Shown here one piece after another: positions 36,089-46,954 of a stretch of 64,000 nt of DNA. This DNA comes from Epiperipatus broadwayi. Lineage: Eukaryota > Onychophora > Udeonychophora > Euonychophora > Peripatidae. Positions within the stretch are counted from its first letter, which is position 1; every line of letters begins with the position of its first letter. The stretch is taken from contig JAQFVV010000182.1 in NCBI GenBank assembly GCA_028023455.1, positions 994,001 to 1,058,000 of the forward strand, written 5' to 3'. The notes beneath the pieces are model-generated. The model had not been told where the DNA came from, did not search any database, and saw only the letters and a list, made by a program, of their open reading frames with translations. Position numbers and translations under genes: made by a program.

Positions 36089-37980
36089 AATATTTTGTAC
36101 TTATTTAAATCTTTAAAAAAAGGTCGTATCAAATGATTGAAATGTCTTGATAATTTTTTTTATTGGTTGATTCAGTAAAAAGTAAAAAAAATGTTTGTTT
36201 TTTTTAATTTTGTTTTTTAAATCGTATAAATAAGTAATTTAAATGATTTACTGATATTTAATTATGATAGCTAATTCGTTGTTATAAAAGAATGAATATA
36301 AACAAAATGTGTTTGATTTTCTCATCTTCTAGAAAACAAAAATAAACTATTGCATATACCCTATATTACATATATATAGCCACAGGTATATAACAAGCCT
36401 GTGTTTCAGTTATTACATATTTTTATAATAAATGAATTTTGTTAATAAATAGAAATCAAAACTAGTTTTTTAGGATACGTGGAAGATTGAAATTAAACTA
36501 TTTTATTTCTATTTAAATTTGATATTTTTGTCACATCATTCTCAGTGCTTTATATACTTTATTTTTGATTATTTTCAACATGATTTCTCTTGCCTTGCTT
36601 TTAACCTCCCTCCCCTCCAACTTTTTTAATATATATATTCATTCAACTTAATTTATTAAGCAAAAAAATATTTTTTATATAAGATAACCATTTGCAACTA
36701 GTCTCCAAATAATTTTAATTCATTTTTTTGTATTAGCTATATTTCTGCAGTTATTGTAATTTAATTAAAACAGTTTCAGTCGTTGTTATGCTTGTAGTGT
36801 CTTTCTTTAATTTGATTATTTCATTTTCGCAAACTTTTTTTTTTTTGTTTAGATCATGTGATACTATTTGTTTAAGAATTTATGCTTTGTGAACTTTTTA
36901 TTACTGTTAATTCTTGAAAAAAAAAAAGTAATAATTTATTTAAAATAACATCATGTTTCGTTTTTTTTTTTTTTATTGAATTACTTCATGCCAATATCAG
37001 TTTTCTTTTCTTTTTTAAATTCCAATTACATAATTCTTACTATTCTTAAACCCCATTAGTATATTGCTTTTTTGTTTTTTTTAGATAAGTATTAGAAAGG
37101 TATTTGAAAAAGATTAAAACCATGATAACATTACTATGTCGGTTTTAAAAAGAAAAAAACGTATTAAGGGAATGTTTAATTAGAGGAGATTCGAACTCTG
37201 ACTCTTAAACGCCCCACTGTCATCTATTCCTTCTCATATAACTGACACACATGACCTTATACATGAGAACCATTGATTTGTGTGCTGAGTAGAATTCATT
37301 TACATTTTAAAAAATAAATATTTGAAACTTTAGAGGTGACTCTATTGAGTATATAAATTTGGCATGTGGTGCATTATTTTTTTGTTACGTAAATGTGATG
37401 CTGTTAAATTTTATTTCTGAAGCATATAAACATTGCAGTCACTGTTAGTCCTGAGTAAATATCATAACTACCATGAGTCAAGAAATATTACTGATCACAA
37501 GCTAATATTATTAAAATACAAAAATCAGATATTTGATTACTGAGAAATAAAGAGGGTCAGCGCCCTTGTGCAAAACAGTAATTGGCACTCCCATCCTAAA
37601 AAAAAAATTGTACATGATTTTATATACATTTTAATGTTTTATTAAAGATGACAACAACAAAAAAAATTCTACATAGTTATAAATTTATTTTCCGAGCTTT
37701 TACAGAACTAAACTTAAATGAAATATCATCAACATTTAGTGTATTGCATATGTCATTCTCTATAGCTATCAGGATCTTATGTTGAATGTAAGTGATTTTG
37801 TATAATTTTTAATTTTCAAAATGATCTCTTCCCACTAGCTACATTTGTAGGAAGATTTAGTCATATTCTTAATGGTATGCTCAAATTTGGGAATGAAATG
37901 ATCAAATCATTTTCATGATTATAAGGTAGAATATCAAGTGGATTTTTGAATTGAGGTAATTCATTTGAAAATAAATTTTT
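36089..37980. other. AT-rich non-coding DNA
   Basis: A GAGTTCGAATCTCC B-box on the minus strand at 37183-37196 with weak upstream similarity may be a SINE scrap (37175-37255). Otherwise poly-T runs and no gene. Confidence 0.4.
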
Positions 37981-37984
37981 AAAC

Positions 37985-37997
37985 AAACATGGTTCTT
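37985..37997. repeat. Left TSD of hairpin copy B
   Basis: AAACATGGTTCTT, identical to 38283-38295. Confidence 0.8.
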
Positions 37998-38282
37998 AAA
38001 CCAGCAAGCATCACATGATCACATCTCCAATACTAGCACATAATTGTTTATAAACAAAGCAAAGCAAAAACTCCATATAGTAGTGCCACCTGTGCTAAAC
38101 AGAGTAATCAATGGATGCCAGAAGGCTTGTGCATAAAATCCCTATCCAATGCTTACTCATCGGGATATTGGATGAGTAGGCATTGGATAGGGATTTTATG
38201 CAAAAGCCTTCTGGCATCCATTGATTACTCTGTTTAGCACAGGTGGCACTACTATATGGAGTTTTTGCTTTGCTTTGTTTAT
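37998..38282 (-). mobile_element. Hairpin retroposon family, copy B
   Basis: The arms (about 38047-38140 and 38165-38286) are an almost perfect inverted repeat: CTCCATATAGTAGTGCCACC ... GCATAAAATCCCTATCCAATG ... and its reverse complement. The short loop is around 38150-38165. The left side carries an extra non-palindromic tail (37998-38046) containing ATCACATGATCAC and ACTAGCACATAATTGTTTA, shared with copies A and C in the same relative place. AAACATGGTTCTT at 37985-37997 and 38283-38295 is a 13-bp target-site duplication. By the tail, the element is on the minus strand. Non-coding: the 80-codon open frame through it is an artefact of the palindrome. Confidence 0.85.
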
Positions 38283-38295
38283 AAACATGGTTCTT
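38283..38295. repeat. Right TSD of hairpin copy B
   Basis: AAACATGGTTCTT, identical to 37985-37997. Confidence 0.8.
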
Positions 38296-38885
38296 CATAC
38301 AATTGCTTTCCATATATGTCTTTATTATCATTGTCATTCAAATGAATTTGTAGATTAAGACATTCTTTTTTTAAGCTTTTTAAAATCAACTTCACTGAGT
38401 TTATTTATATTAGATAAAGTTCAAACTGTTTGTTATGGGTTTCTGTTTGCATAAATCTTTCACCAAAAGATGAAATTTTGTGAAGACACCAACACACTAT
38501 ATTGAATTGTATTATCTCAACTGCTGAACTTATATGCATGAATTTACATATTGCAACTTGTATAAATTTTTCTAAAGTTATCAGATACTGCTACAATGTA
38601 CAGTAGTATGTTGATATTGTAATGGTCAGAAATGCATAATACATGCAAATCACCCAAGGGTAATCTGAATGCAACTCCACATTCGGACATCACATGATCA
38701 AAACTTTTCTTTTTATACCCTGCTAATTCAGGAAGATACAAGAGATTCATCATATTCTAATTATCATTATTGATTGCAATAAAAGACAACTGCTAGAATA
38801 ATTAAGATTTATATAATCACCATAGAACAATCAAAATAAATATTAACATAATTAACTAAAACTCTCTGGAAACATTCGGGATAAT
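38296..38885. other. AT-rich non-coding DNA
   Basis: The 69-codon minus frame at 38544-38753 has no recognised motif. Confidence 0.4.
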
Positions 38886-38889
38886 GATA

Positions 38890-40140
38890 CTTAATGATCA
38901 ATTGTCATATGTCTAGTATTTAAACTTAATTGATTTCCTTTCACTGCCTTAACTAGTCTGTAACAAAATTCATAGGAATAGATATGCATTATCTCAATAG
39001 TATTATTATCTGATATTAAGCGTGGATGATATAGAAACCCATGTGTCTTAATTGTCCCTGAATAGATGCAGATTTGCTGCACAGACCAACTGTAAATATT
39101 AATATCTATTAATATACAACCAATCCCAATCCAGTTCCAAGAATTATTAACCTCACTCACAAGCTTAAGGATATGCTGAAAATCACTTGTATAAAATATA
39201 CCATTAAGATGCCGAGACTAATATAAATTATTTCAGGCTGTAGCACTTAGAACTTCTTACTAAGTGACCAGATTATATAGATACAAATGAATACTTGAAT
39301 GACAGATGTAAATGTTAGTATGCCAGACAATCTTTAATGTTTGTTTTAATAATATTAGAATAAATATTACTAAAAGCCCCAGGCAGAAATCACGCATCTA
39401 TTTGGCATTAGTGATTGAGAACTTATAAACTAAATGGTAGGAATGTGTGTTTATCTGATAAATAATAATAATAATAATAATAATAGGCAGAAAACTCTTC
39501 TGCTTTACATTCATTTCTGGACAATCAAAATTACATAACATATGATCTATGGTAGGAATGATATGTCTACCTAAATAATGTTAAGAGCATCAATAATGGA
39601 TTTTGGCAATATGTCAGTACCTCCCCCCCCTCTCTCTTTCTGATCTTCATAGCATATAAGCTCAAGACAGTGTTTAAAAAAAATTTAATATTTGGCCTAT
39701 CTGACACACACATATCTTTCCTCATCTCTGACTATCCTAAACCTGTAAGAGCATTTTGATTAAAACTGTAGACTTTTATAATGATGGAGACAACCTTTTT
39801 TAATTTATTCAATCTCATTGTGCAGCCTTTACCCTTTCCAGAACCCATTATTATCAGCATTATTTATGTTAAGGATTAAATTATTAACATCTTTTGATAC
39901 CTCTTCTAATATATAATACGAATTGATGAACAGTATTATTTCCCTCATAATTACTGATTTCAAGCTCCACAGCATAACCTTAAACCAAATCAGTAAATCT
40001 ATGAACAAGTGTAAATCCATATGTATCTTGGAATTCTGAATCATGGAAAGCATAAGCCTACAGTTATCATCAAGAAAGTAAAGGTAAAAATACAGAGAAT
40101 AAATGAATACTAAAATTTTATATAATGTAAATTTAATAAC
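38890..40140 (-). pseudogene. Possible highly degraded LINE reverse-transcriptase remnant
   Basis: On the minus strand, three blocks occur in an order seen in some LINE ORFs. A region with FLDDN and, in another frame, LVHRFTDLV lies at about 39990-40090 (compare YMDDLKL ... VHxFSxDI). TIDHMLCNF is at about 39530-39555 (compare ETIxHILSGC). IYSWSVQQICIYSGTIK lies in the 89-codon frame 38891-39160 (compare TLQKxxLLGTAxILRK). Each match is weak and frames change repeatedly. A profile search is needed; chance similarity is possible. Confidence 0.35.
39463..39486. repeat. AAT microsatellite
   Basis: About eight tandem AAT/TAA units. Confidence 0.95.
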
Positions 40141-40200
40141 CATAATAAAAAAATAATATTTGCCTAGTTAAGTAACTTAAATAATTCATTTATTTATATT

Positions 40201-40313
40201 TGTGGTACATTTCTCTTTGTGAAGAATGGATCTATTCACTTGAATATTTTTGTGTCTTCAGAGCAATAACAAAATATCTGAGATCCATTCTTCACAAAGA
40301 GAAATGTACCACA
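40201..40313. repeat. Small hairpin: 33-bp perfect inverted repeat
   Basis: Positions 40201-40233 and 40281-40313 are exact reverse complements (TGTGGTACATTTCTCTTTGT at the left end), with a 47-nt loop. It looks like a short MITE or foldback remnant. No clear flanking duplication. Confidence 0.9.
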
Positions 40314-41100
40314 ATCTTTTTTACTGCCGAATTGTCACAATGTGCTTTGCCAAATATTGCATAACAATATAAGAATATGCAAGAAATATTTTTTGTTTCT
40401 GTAAATCGACTTGCCTAAATTTAAAAAAAAAAAACATACAAGAGATAAAATATTCCAAGAATTTGTAATAATAAATGTAATATTAGAATAAATAAAATAA
40501 TTGAATCAATTATTACTCTTGAAGTTCAAGCACTAGAGGTAATACAGTTAGGACATGATTGGTAGAGCTTGAGATCTAACCATGCAGGCCACTAAGAAAA
40601 ATCTAATCGTGTGTTAATTAGGAAATCCTGTGTTAAAACATTGCATTGATGTTCAAGCATAGTTGTGTTGGACTGAGTTCAACAGATTCATTCAAGTGAA
40701 CAGACTTAATATTTTTTTTTGCTCTTAGCAGATTCATATCATGACTTTGTTACAGTTGAATACTATTCTTTTACTATTTTAGTTGCTAAGTTATCTGTTC
40801 TCTAAAACGGATTCTCACTTTTTGCCTTTAAATTTAATATTATAAATTGCTCTTTGAAAAGCAGTTTTTTTTGTCTTTCTTGAAAATATAAATTAGTAAT
40901 TTTAGTATTTAATAGGTGTTGAAGTTTCTTATAAATAAATATTATTTAAATATTATTATTTTTTTAGTGCAGTTATCATTTTAATCTTGGAACATACTAA
41001 TTTATCAATCTGACCAACAATCTACATTTGAAAATGTACATGTGGTATGAATATCTTTTCTGTTTAAGAAAAATATATATGATAATCATTCCATTTGAGC
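40314..41100. other. AT-rich non-coding DNA with a possible SINE fragment
   Basis: ACCATGCAGGCCACTAAG near 40577-40594 resembles ACCATACAGGCCAATTGAG at 61743-61761, the head side of a SINE, so 40545-40612 may be a fragment of the same family. Otherwise nothing. Confidence 0.35.
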
Positions 41101-41104
41101 AAAA

Positions 41105-41890
41105 ATTAGCTAACAGCACAGTAAGTACTGTTGCCTAAGTCTTCTATTTCTACCAGCATATGCATTGAAGTTTCCAAAAAGAAAAATTTGATCTCTTAAT
41201 AGTATTTCTATAATAATGCTACCTAGCAAGGAATATTTTCTTTCTCTGAATCTAATGTTGTAGCATATGCACTAATAAAATGAGCACAAATTCCATTGTA
41301 AAAATTCCAAGAGTAGAAATGATTATATTTAGATCTTATATCAAATCCAATACCATGCAATCTTCTTTTATTAGTTAATCTGACCATCTGAAAAACTTGC
41401 AACCATTTACCTCTTCTATTAGTTAACTTTCTTTCTCTGTTGTATGAGTTTAACTATGAGCAGCTATATCAATCATGGCTGTTCTTTAACTACAAATGCT
41501 ATTCTCCATTTTGGTCCGAAAGAGTTTACATCAAGTAAAATTTTCATAATTAAAATACCTATCATTTTTTAATCACCATTAACAATACAAATAATTATTT
41601 CTATTGTCTTAATGTGTGATCTCTTAGATAACAATCTAGTTCGATTATGAGATGCATGCCATTTTTAGATCACCCTTTCTACGTCTCTTAGGCAAAGTGT
41701 TCTTAAGTAAAGCTGCCAAACCAAACTTTGCTAGAGTGAAAATCATGCCCAAATCCTGTCTAACATTTATTAGTTATTGTAATGTTTTCTGCACTGATCA
41801 CAAACTAATGACTCCCAGCCTACTAAATCTGTTCACACATTTCTTTGTAAGTGCAAAAAAGGCTTGTATTAAAAGAAATAACTGAAAAAG
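41105..41890 (-). pseudogene. Degraded LINE endonuclease (RTE/BovB-like family)
   Basis: Minus strand, several frames. MIDIAAHS at about 41465-41490 matches the IDIAALSETR endonuclease motif, FFRWS is at about 41395, and CAHFISAYATTLDSEKE at about 41260-41300 matches ISAYAPTLDS. LFGNFNAYAGRN at about 41150-41185 matches LGDFNARVG. Spacing fits an AP-endonuclease domain of a LINE whose copies also carry LQEKCREQN-type RTs. Stops throughout. The same motif (ISIYALILDSK) is at 63610, so two copies of one old family are present. Confidence 0.6.
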
Positions 41891-42620
41891 GAAATTGAAA
41901 CTGAAAGTCTTTGCATATACTTAAAAGACAGAAATGCATTTGCATAAATATGTAATTTTAGTTTTACAGGGAATACAGGGAGATGATCGGAGCATGACAG
42001 ACCCATGAATTAGACCATGTATACATAAGTTATTGAAGGTAGAAGAAAAAGGGAAAGACAGAAATAACACTGTCATTCAATGAATCACCATTTTAGCCTA
42101 TAAGGCAACAGCTTGTACAAGCATTGCTTATTCATTATAAACTGTTTTTATATCTAAAGATTATTTTAATGATATTTATTGATTATGGTAGCTAATTTTT
42201 TTTTTGATGTGTTGAAAATAATATTTGGGCCTCTTATATGGTATTAATGATTTTTAAATAGATGATCTTTTTTATAATAATATGAAATGACTTCATAATA
42301 TCTTCATCCCCCACAGACACGAAGCTTTTATACAAGGATTAATCATAACCATAATCACTTTGTATGTATTGGTTCAATTAAAAATCAAGTATTCACTGTG
42401 ATCTTAAAAAAATATTTCTTTTTTTTTTTTTAATATCCACCATTTTTTAATTTACCTAGATTGTTTTACTACTATTTTGAAAATTGTCTATATATAAAAA
42501 TATGCTTTTAATTTATAAAAAAAAAAGTTCTTAATTTAATAAGCAATCCTTAATTATTATTATTAAAAAAATAACTTAACTTCTCCTAGGCATAATAACT
42601 TTAGTAATTTTTTTTCATGT
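41891..42620. other. AT-rich non-coding DNA
   Basis: Nothing recognised. Confidence 0.4.
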
Positions 42621-42626
42621 TTGCAT

Positions 42627-42722
42627 GATTTGGTGCAAGGGTAGAGTGGCAGCTTGTGAAACATAAAGTTCACTTCCAGTGCTTGAACTTATGAACCCCA
42701 TAGCATTAAAACTATTTGATTG
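42627..42722 (+). mobile_element. tRNA-derived SINE, first of a tandem pair
   Basis: TGGTGCAAGGGTAGAGTGGC is an A-box-like head, GTTCACTTCCAG is a decayed B-box about 40 nt on, and the body is TTATGAACCCCATAGCATTA with ATTTGATT at the end. Confidence 0.7.
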
Positions 42723-42740
42723 TGTTTTGTCCTGTGTGTT

Positions 42741-42868
42741 TTAGGACAATGGTAGAGTGGCAGATTTTGGAGCTTAAGCTACTGGTCATGCCCAGGTTTA
42801 TTATTTTCAGCACCCAAACTTCTTATGAACTCTCTGGCAATTAAACTTACTTAATTATTTATTATTCC
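42741..42868 (+). mobile_element. tRNA-derived SINE, second of a tandem pair
   Basis: Head GGACAATGGTAGAGTGGC, then GGTCATGCCCAGG (B-box-like). The body is TTCTTATGAACTCTCTGGCA, followed by ATTAAAC and an AATTATTTATTATT tail. It begins within about 20 nt of the end of the previous SINE. Confidence 0.75.
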
Positions 42869-44766
42869 AAGAAAAAGTTTTTTTTTAACTAATAAAACAA
42901 CTTCACGATATTTGGATTACTTATTTGGTCATCTTTTGAACCCCTAATATTAACAGCAACAGATATTTAAATGGCTAATGTTTAACATAATTAAAAAAAA
43001 TTTAACCACTAAATGTGGGGTATAATGTATTTTTTTTTTTTGTATTGAAATTTATTTTTTAAAAAAAGAATTTTTAATAAAAGAAAAACTACATTTGAAT
43101 TTTTATTAAATGAGAATATGATTTAAAATGAAGAATAGCTAATTGATTTTTGTATTATAAATATGAACTGTGTGCATAGATGTAAAAAAAAAATAGTTAA
43201 TTTTTTTTTTAAGTAGCAAATTCCAAACATCTTAAAAACTACTATACACAATTTCAATACTAAACAAAATATCATCATAATGCACTAAGCAAGTTTTTTA
43301 GTTTGTTTTTTTTTATTTAAAAAAAAAAGGAGATAAAATCAAGTCTTATTTTATCTTAGCTCATTTGTTTAATTAAATATAATATAGCTTGCTTCCAGAA
43401 TGAAGTGCTCCTATGACATTTTTTAGACTGATGCATTGTTCCTCTCTGCCACATGTATGTGCACAAATGTAAGTGATTTTTGAATTAAATTAATATAATA
43501 AGTCAAGATTTGCTAGCATGATTTGATAATAATTCAAAGAAATTTATGGTAGCCTATATAGCATTTTTACTTAGTGAAAGCAATTTATAAATTAAGTCCT
43601 AAAATGATGACAATTATACCAACATGATGTGATGATATTTTTGTCTTATGCCAAGAATGAATAATCTGTGAATACTGTTTGGTCATATTTAACAAAATGA
43701 TGTTGATAAATTAATCTTATTCAAAATTTAAATATATACAGTGGTAATCTCCTGTATCTGTTATATTTTACTTCAATTACTCTAGTGAATAATAGCTTTA
43801 ACTTTAATGTATAATATACCCATAGAAATTAAGATTATACTATAAAGAAATTTTTTTTACTAAATACATGAAAAATATTTTTTAAAGAAATGCTTTTATT
43901 TACTTTGATAAATAATTTGCACTAAAAACCCAAAAATAATTTTTTAAACAATATTTTTGGTTGTTATATATAACTTGAAATGAAAGCATGTGACATCCAT
44001 AAATTAATTAACTCAATCACACTGATTTTTTTATTTTAAATGTTTGGATATTTTTCAACAGACTTTTTGTAACTTTTTTTATTCAAATTTATAAATGAGA
44101 ATCTAAACAATGTCATTTATCCAGTATTTAAAATGAAGTTTGTGCATGTTAAAATCATTTACAATATTTCCCAACTTTTTTGATGTCATGATATCTTTAT
44201 ATCTCATGATACCCTTGAAGAAGACACCTATTTTTTAATTGATTAACTTTCTAATTATTAGTTATGTGAGAGACATAATAGTTTATTACTGTTAAGTTTT
44301 TTGTTTATTCATTAATTAATTAATGTAACTTGAAATAATTAAATTATTAAACTTAAAGCATTTAGTCTTAATAATCCTATGTTTTAACACAAAATAAATA
44401 AAACTATTATAGTTTTTTTTTTACAAAATAACATGGAAAAGCAATATTGTTACTAATGCATGTTGTACTGTTTTCTAAATTTAAACTGAAGTGAAAGTTT
44501 ATGTTGTTACATTTTCAAGCTCTTTTGCCTGAAATAGCCCTAAAACTCCTTTTCAGAATTTTGACCAATCATAGATTTTAAATTAAATCTGTGTGAAATC
44601 AGTAAATCTTACACTTGCAAGTATTACATTATTCTTTTCCCCATCTTGTTGCTTTTAAAAAGATGTACATATTTTTTTTCTCTACAATGAAAAATTGATT
44701 TTTTTAATGAATTTTTTTCTAAAATGCAATTTCTAATTTATTTATTTTTTTTCATTATTTTTTTAG
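42869..44766. other. AT-rich DNA upstream of a candidate exon
   Basis: Poly-A and poly-T runs only. If 44767 is a true splice acceptor, this is intron. Confidence 0.4.
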
Positions 44767-44952
44767 ATTTAGTAATAGTAAAAAAATTTACTCTTGAAAT
44801 GGATTCTCTCACTAATTGTTTTAGTTCTGATTTGGATATGGAGTTTCCCATTGACAATCCCTGTGTTTCTCTTTCTAGCAGCTCATCCAATAAGAATTCT
44901 AGTTCAGATCTAAAAGCTGCAGTGTCCAAAAAAAAGGTTTGTGAAGTCATCT
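44767..44952 (+). CDS. Candidate coding exon of an unrecognised host gene
   Basis: A T-rich tract ending TTTTTTTAG at 44758-44766 is followed by an open block that encodes a Ser-rich segment (MEFPIDNPCVSLSSSSSNK) ending SKKKVCEVI. GTAAGA at 44953 is a good donor; an alternative donor GTTTGT is at 44937. The block is clearly less AT-rich than both sides. The frame stays open to 45032, so the 3' limit is uncertain. With the 44953 donor the exon is 186 nt and leaves one base of a codon, which matches the phase of the candidate exon at 58867. I recognise no domain. The region could also be a chance open frame or part of an unrecognised repeat. Confidence 0.4.
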
Positions 44953-45039
44953 GTAAGAAGAATGAGTATGGCAACCCAATCTATACTAGGGCCTTCTTCA
45001 TGACTGGACTTGGATTCAATTCTGGACAATAATGTTTAT

Positions 45040-46950
45040 GAGTCATGTGTGCCAGGGCTAAATTTTCCCATCACCCATAAATATTCAATTAGTATTTTTA
45101 TTACTTATTTTTTGATAAAATATATGATTACATGTGTGGAAAGAAACAAATATGCTGTAAAATGGAAAGCAGTTGCAAATTGGGTTCATTCTTTCAACCC
45201 ATGAATTGAATGCATTTTTAGACATGGTGATTCAAATTTGTAGTACACCATGTGTGACTAGATTCAAATTCATTTGGTCCAAAAAAATTACTGCATTAAG
45301 TGGGATTTGCTAACGTTATGACCCAAGATCAATTTATAGAATTTTAGGCAATTTATTACTCAGGGTCTGGAATTCATAATGGTTTTACAGTATCTTCACC
45401 ATCAATTTTCTCATTACCTTTTGTATTAACATTTATTTTATTTTTAATATTTTAAATACAAGTATATTTTATATACCTGGAGTCTAGATATAATATAGGG
45501 ATTTGAACACAGACTTTCAATTTCACCCTCAGCCATCTACTCTATCTTAGACATCAGTTGGTCCAGATCATCATCTCCCACACAAACATGTATGTAATCA
45601 GTGCTCATAAAAAATTTATTTATTTTGATGTTTATTGATTTACTTAATTTTTATTCATTTTATCTTAGGGAAATTTTTGTTTCATATTTATTTTCTTAGT
45701 ACACTTTTTTTATTTGAAAAAAAAAAAAAGAAATATTTTAGGTTGCCTCCCATTTTTCAATAATATAATAATTAATTATATTTTTAAATACATTACAAAT
45801 TTACTAAAGTTCTCTTTGCATAATATCTCATAAACTGTCCTTGCTGTTATTTCCCTCCCCTAAAACCAAACATATTTCCAACAGATAAACTTGCATGGGA
45901 GGACAATCAAACATTTCTAGCAGATACCCTGCATGGAAGGACAAAATCTGGGTCAGCTAGTAAAAATGAAAATCAGTCACTAGTTTTACAATGAAAAATT
46001 ATCTCAGGTAAAAAAATTAATGTTATATATCAATGTTTTCAGCATTTTATGTTAAATGTAATGAAGCTGTCTATGAAAATGTCATTTTAGCATTTAATTT
46101 TTAAAATTTAGAATTTGTGAACCAATGTAAAAATAAACATGTTTAAAAGTGTTAAAAATATCTTTTTTCTTTTTTTTTTTTTTTTTTTGAGGAAATCAGC
46201 TTTATTACATTCTTTAAATATTTTCTTTTTCTAACAATGTATATATTTTAATATTTACTGTATTCAAACAGAAGATATGTTTTAAATTATATTTGTTGTA
46301 TTTTTTAAAATTCAAAATGGTGACAAGGTAATAAAAAATTGTTAATGTAATATTTGATCTTGATTATTTTTGTTCACTTATTTCATTTTTGGTCTAATTT
46401 TGAATAGATACTTTCAAAGCTCATCTAAAAGAAAGCAATTTCTACCTTTGCTCTTCAACATACTTATATTTAAAAAATGCTTGTTTCACACATGTAAGAG
46501 GTAGAAAATTGGAATATATTTATTTTTTATTTCTACACCTCACAGTACTCGTAGAAAGTGTTTATGAATCTCCAGGCTACCATGGAACCTCATTTAGGGA
46601 ATTTCTGGTTTACATGATTTTTATGTTTTTGAACTATTAACAATTCTTAGTGAATTAGCATGAAATTCAATGAAAGCATAATTTTAAAAAATAAACTGCC
46701 ATCTATTGCATATCACTGAAAACTTACTACTGATATTAATGTGGTTTAAAATTCTGCTTGCTAACACTTTAGGCTGAACAACCCTGAAATATTGCATTGT
46801 CATCAAAACCTAATATACAAAATTTGAAGAAAATTCATTCAATAAAAATATGTTAAAAATCAGTTACAAGATTTTATTTAAATAAACAAACAAAAAAACG
46901 GAATTTTTTAAGTTAAATAAAAACATTTAAAATAGTAATAATAACTACTT
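45040..46950. other. AT-rich non-coding DNA with scattered repeats
   Basis: A SINE head remnant on the minus strand at about 45490-45550 (GTGTTCAAATCCC as B-box). An imperfect duplication at about 45875-45945 (TTGCATGGGAGGACAA against CTGCATGGAAGGACAA). A long T run at 46158-46187. No gene. Confidence 0.4.
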
Positions 46951-46954
46951 AACT

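Noticed and set aside
38095-38337. 80-codon minus frame and the similar 54048-54257 plus frame
   Set aside because: Both are read-throughs of the palindromic arms. The peptide similarity comes from shared repeat sequence, not coding.
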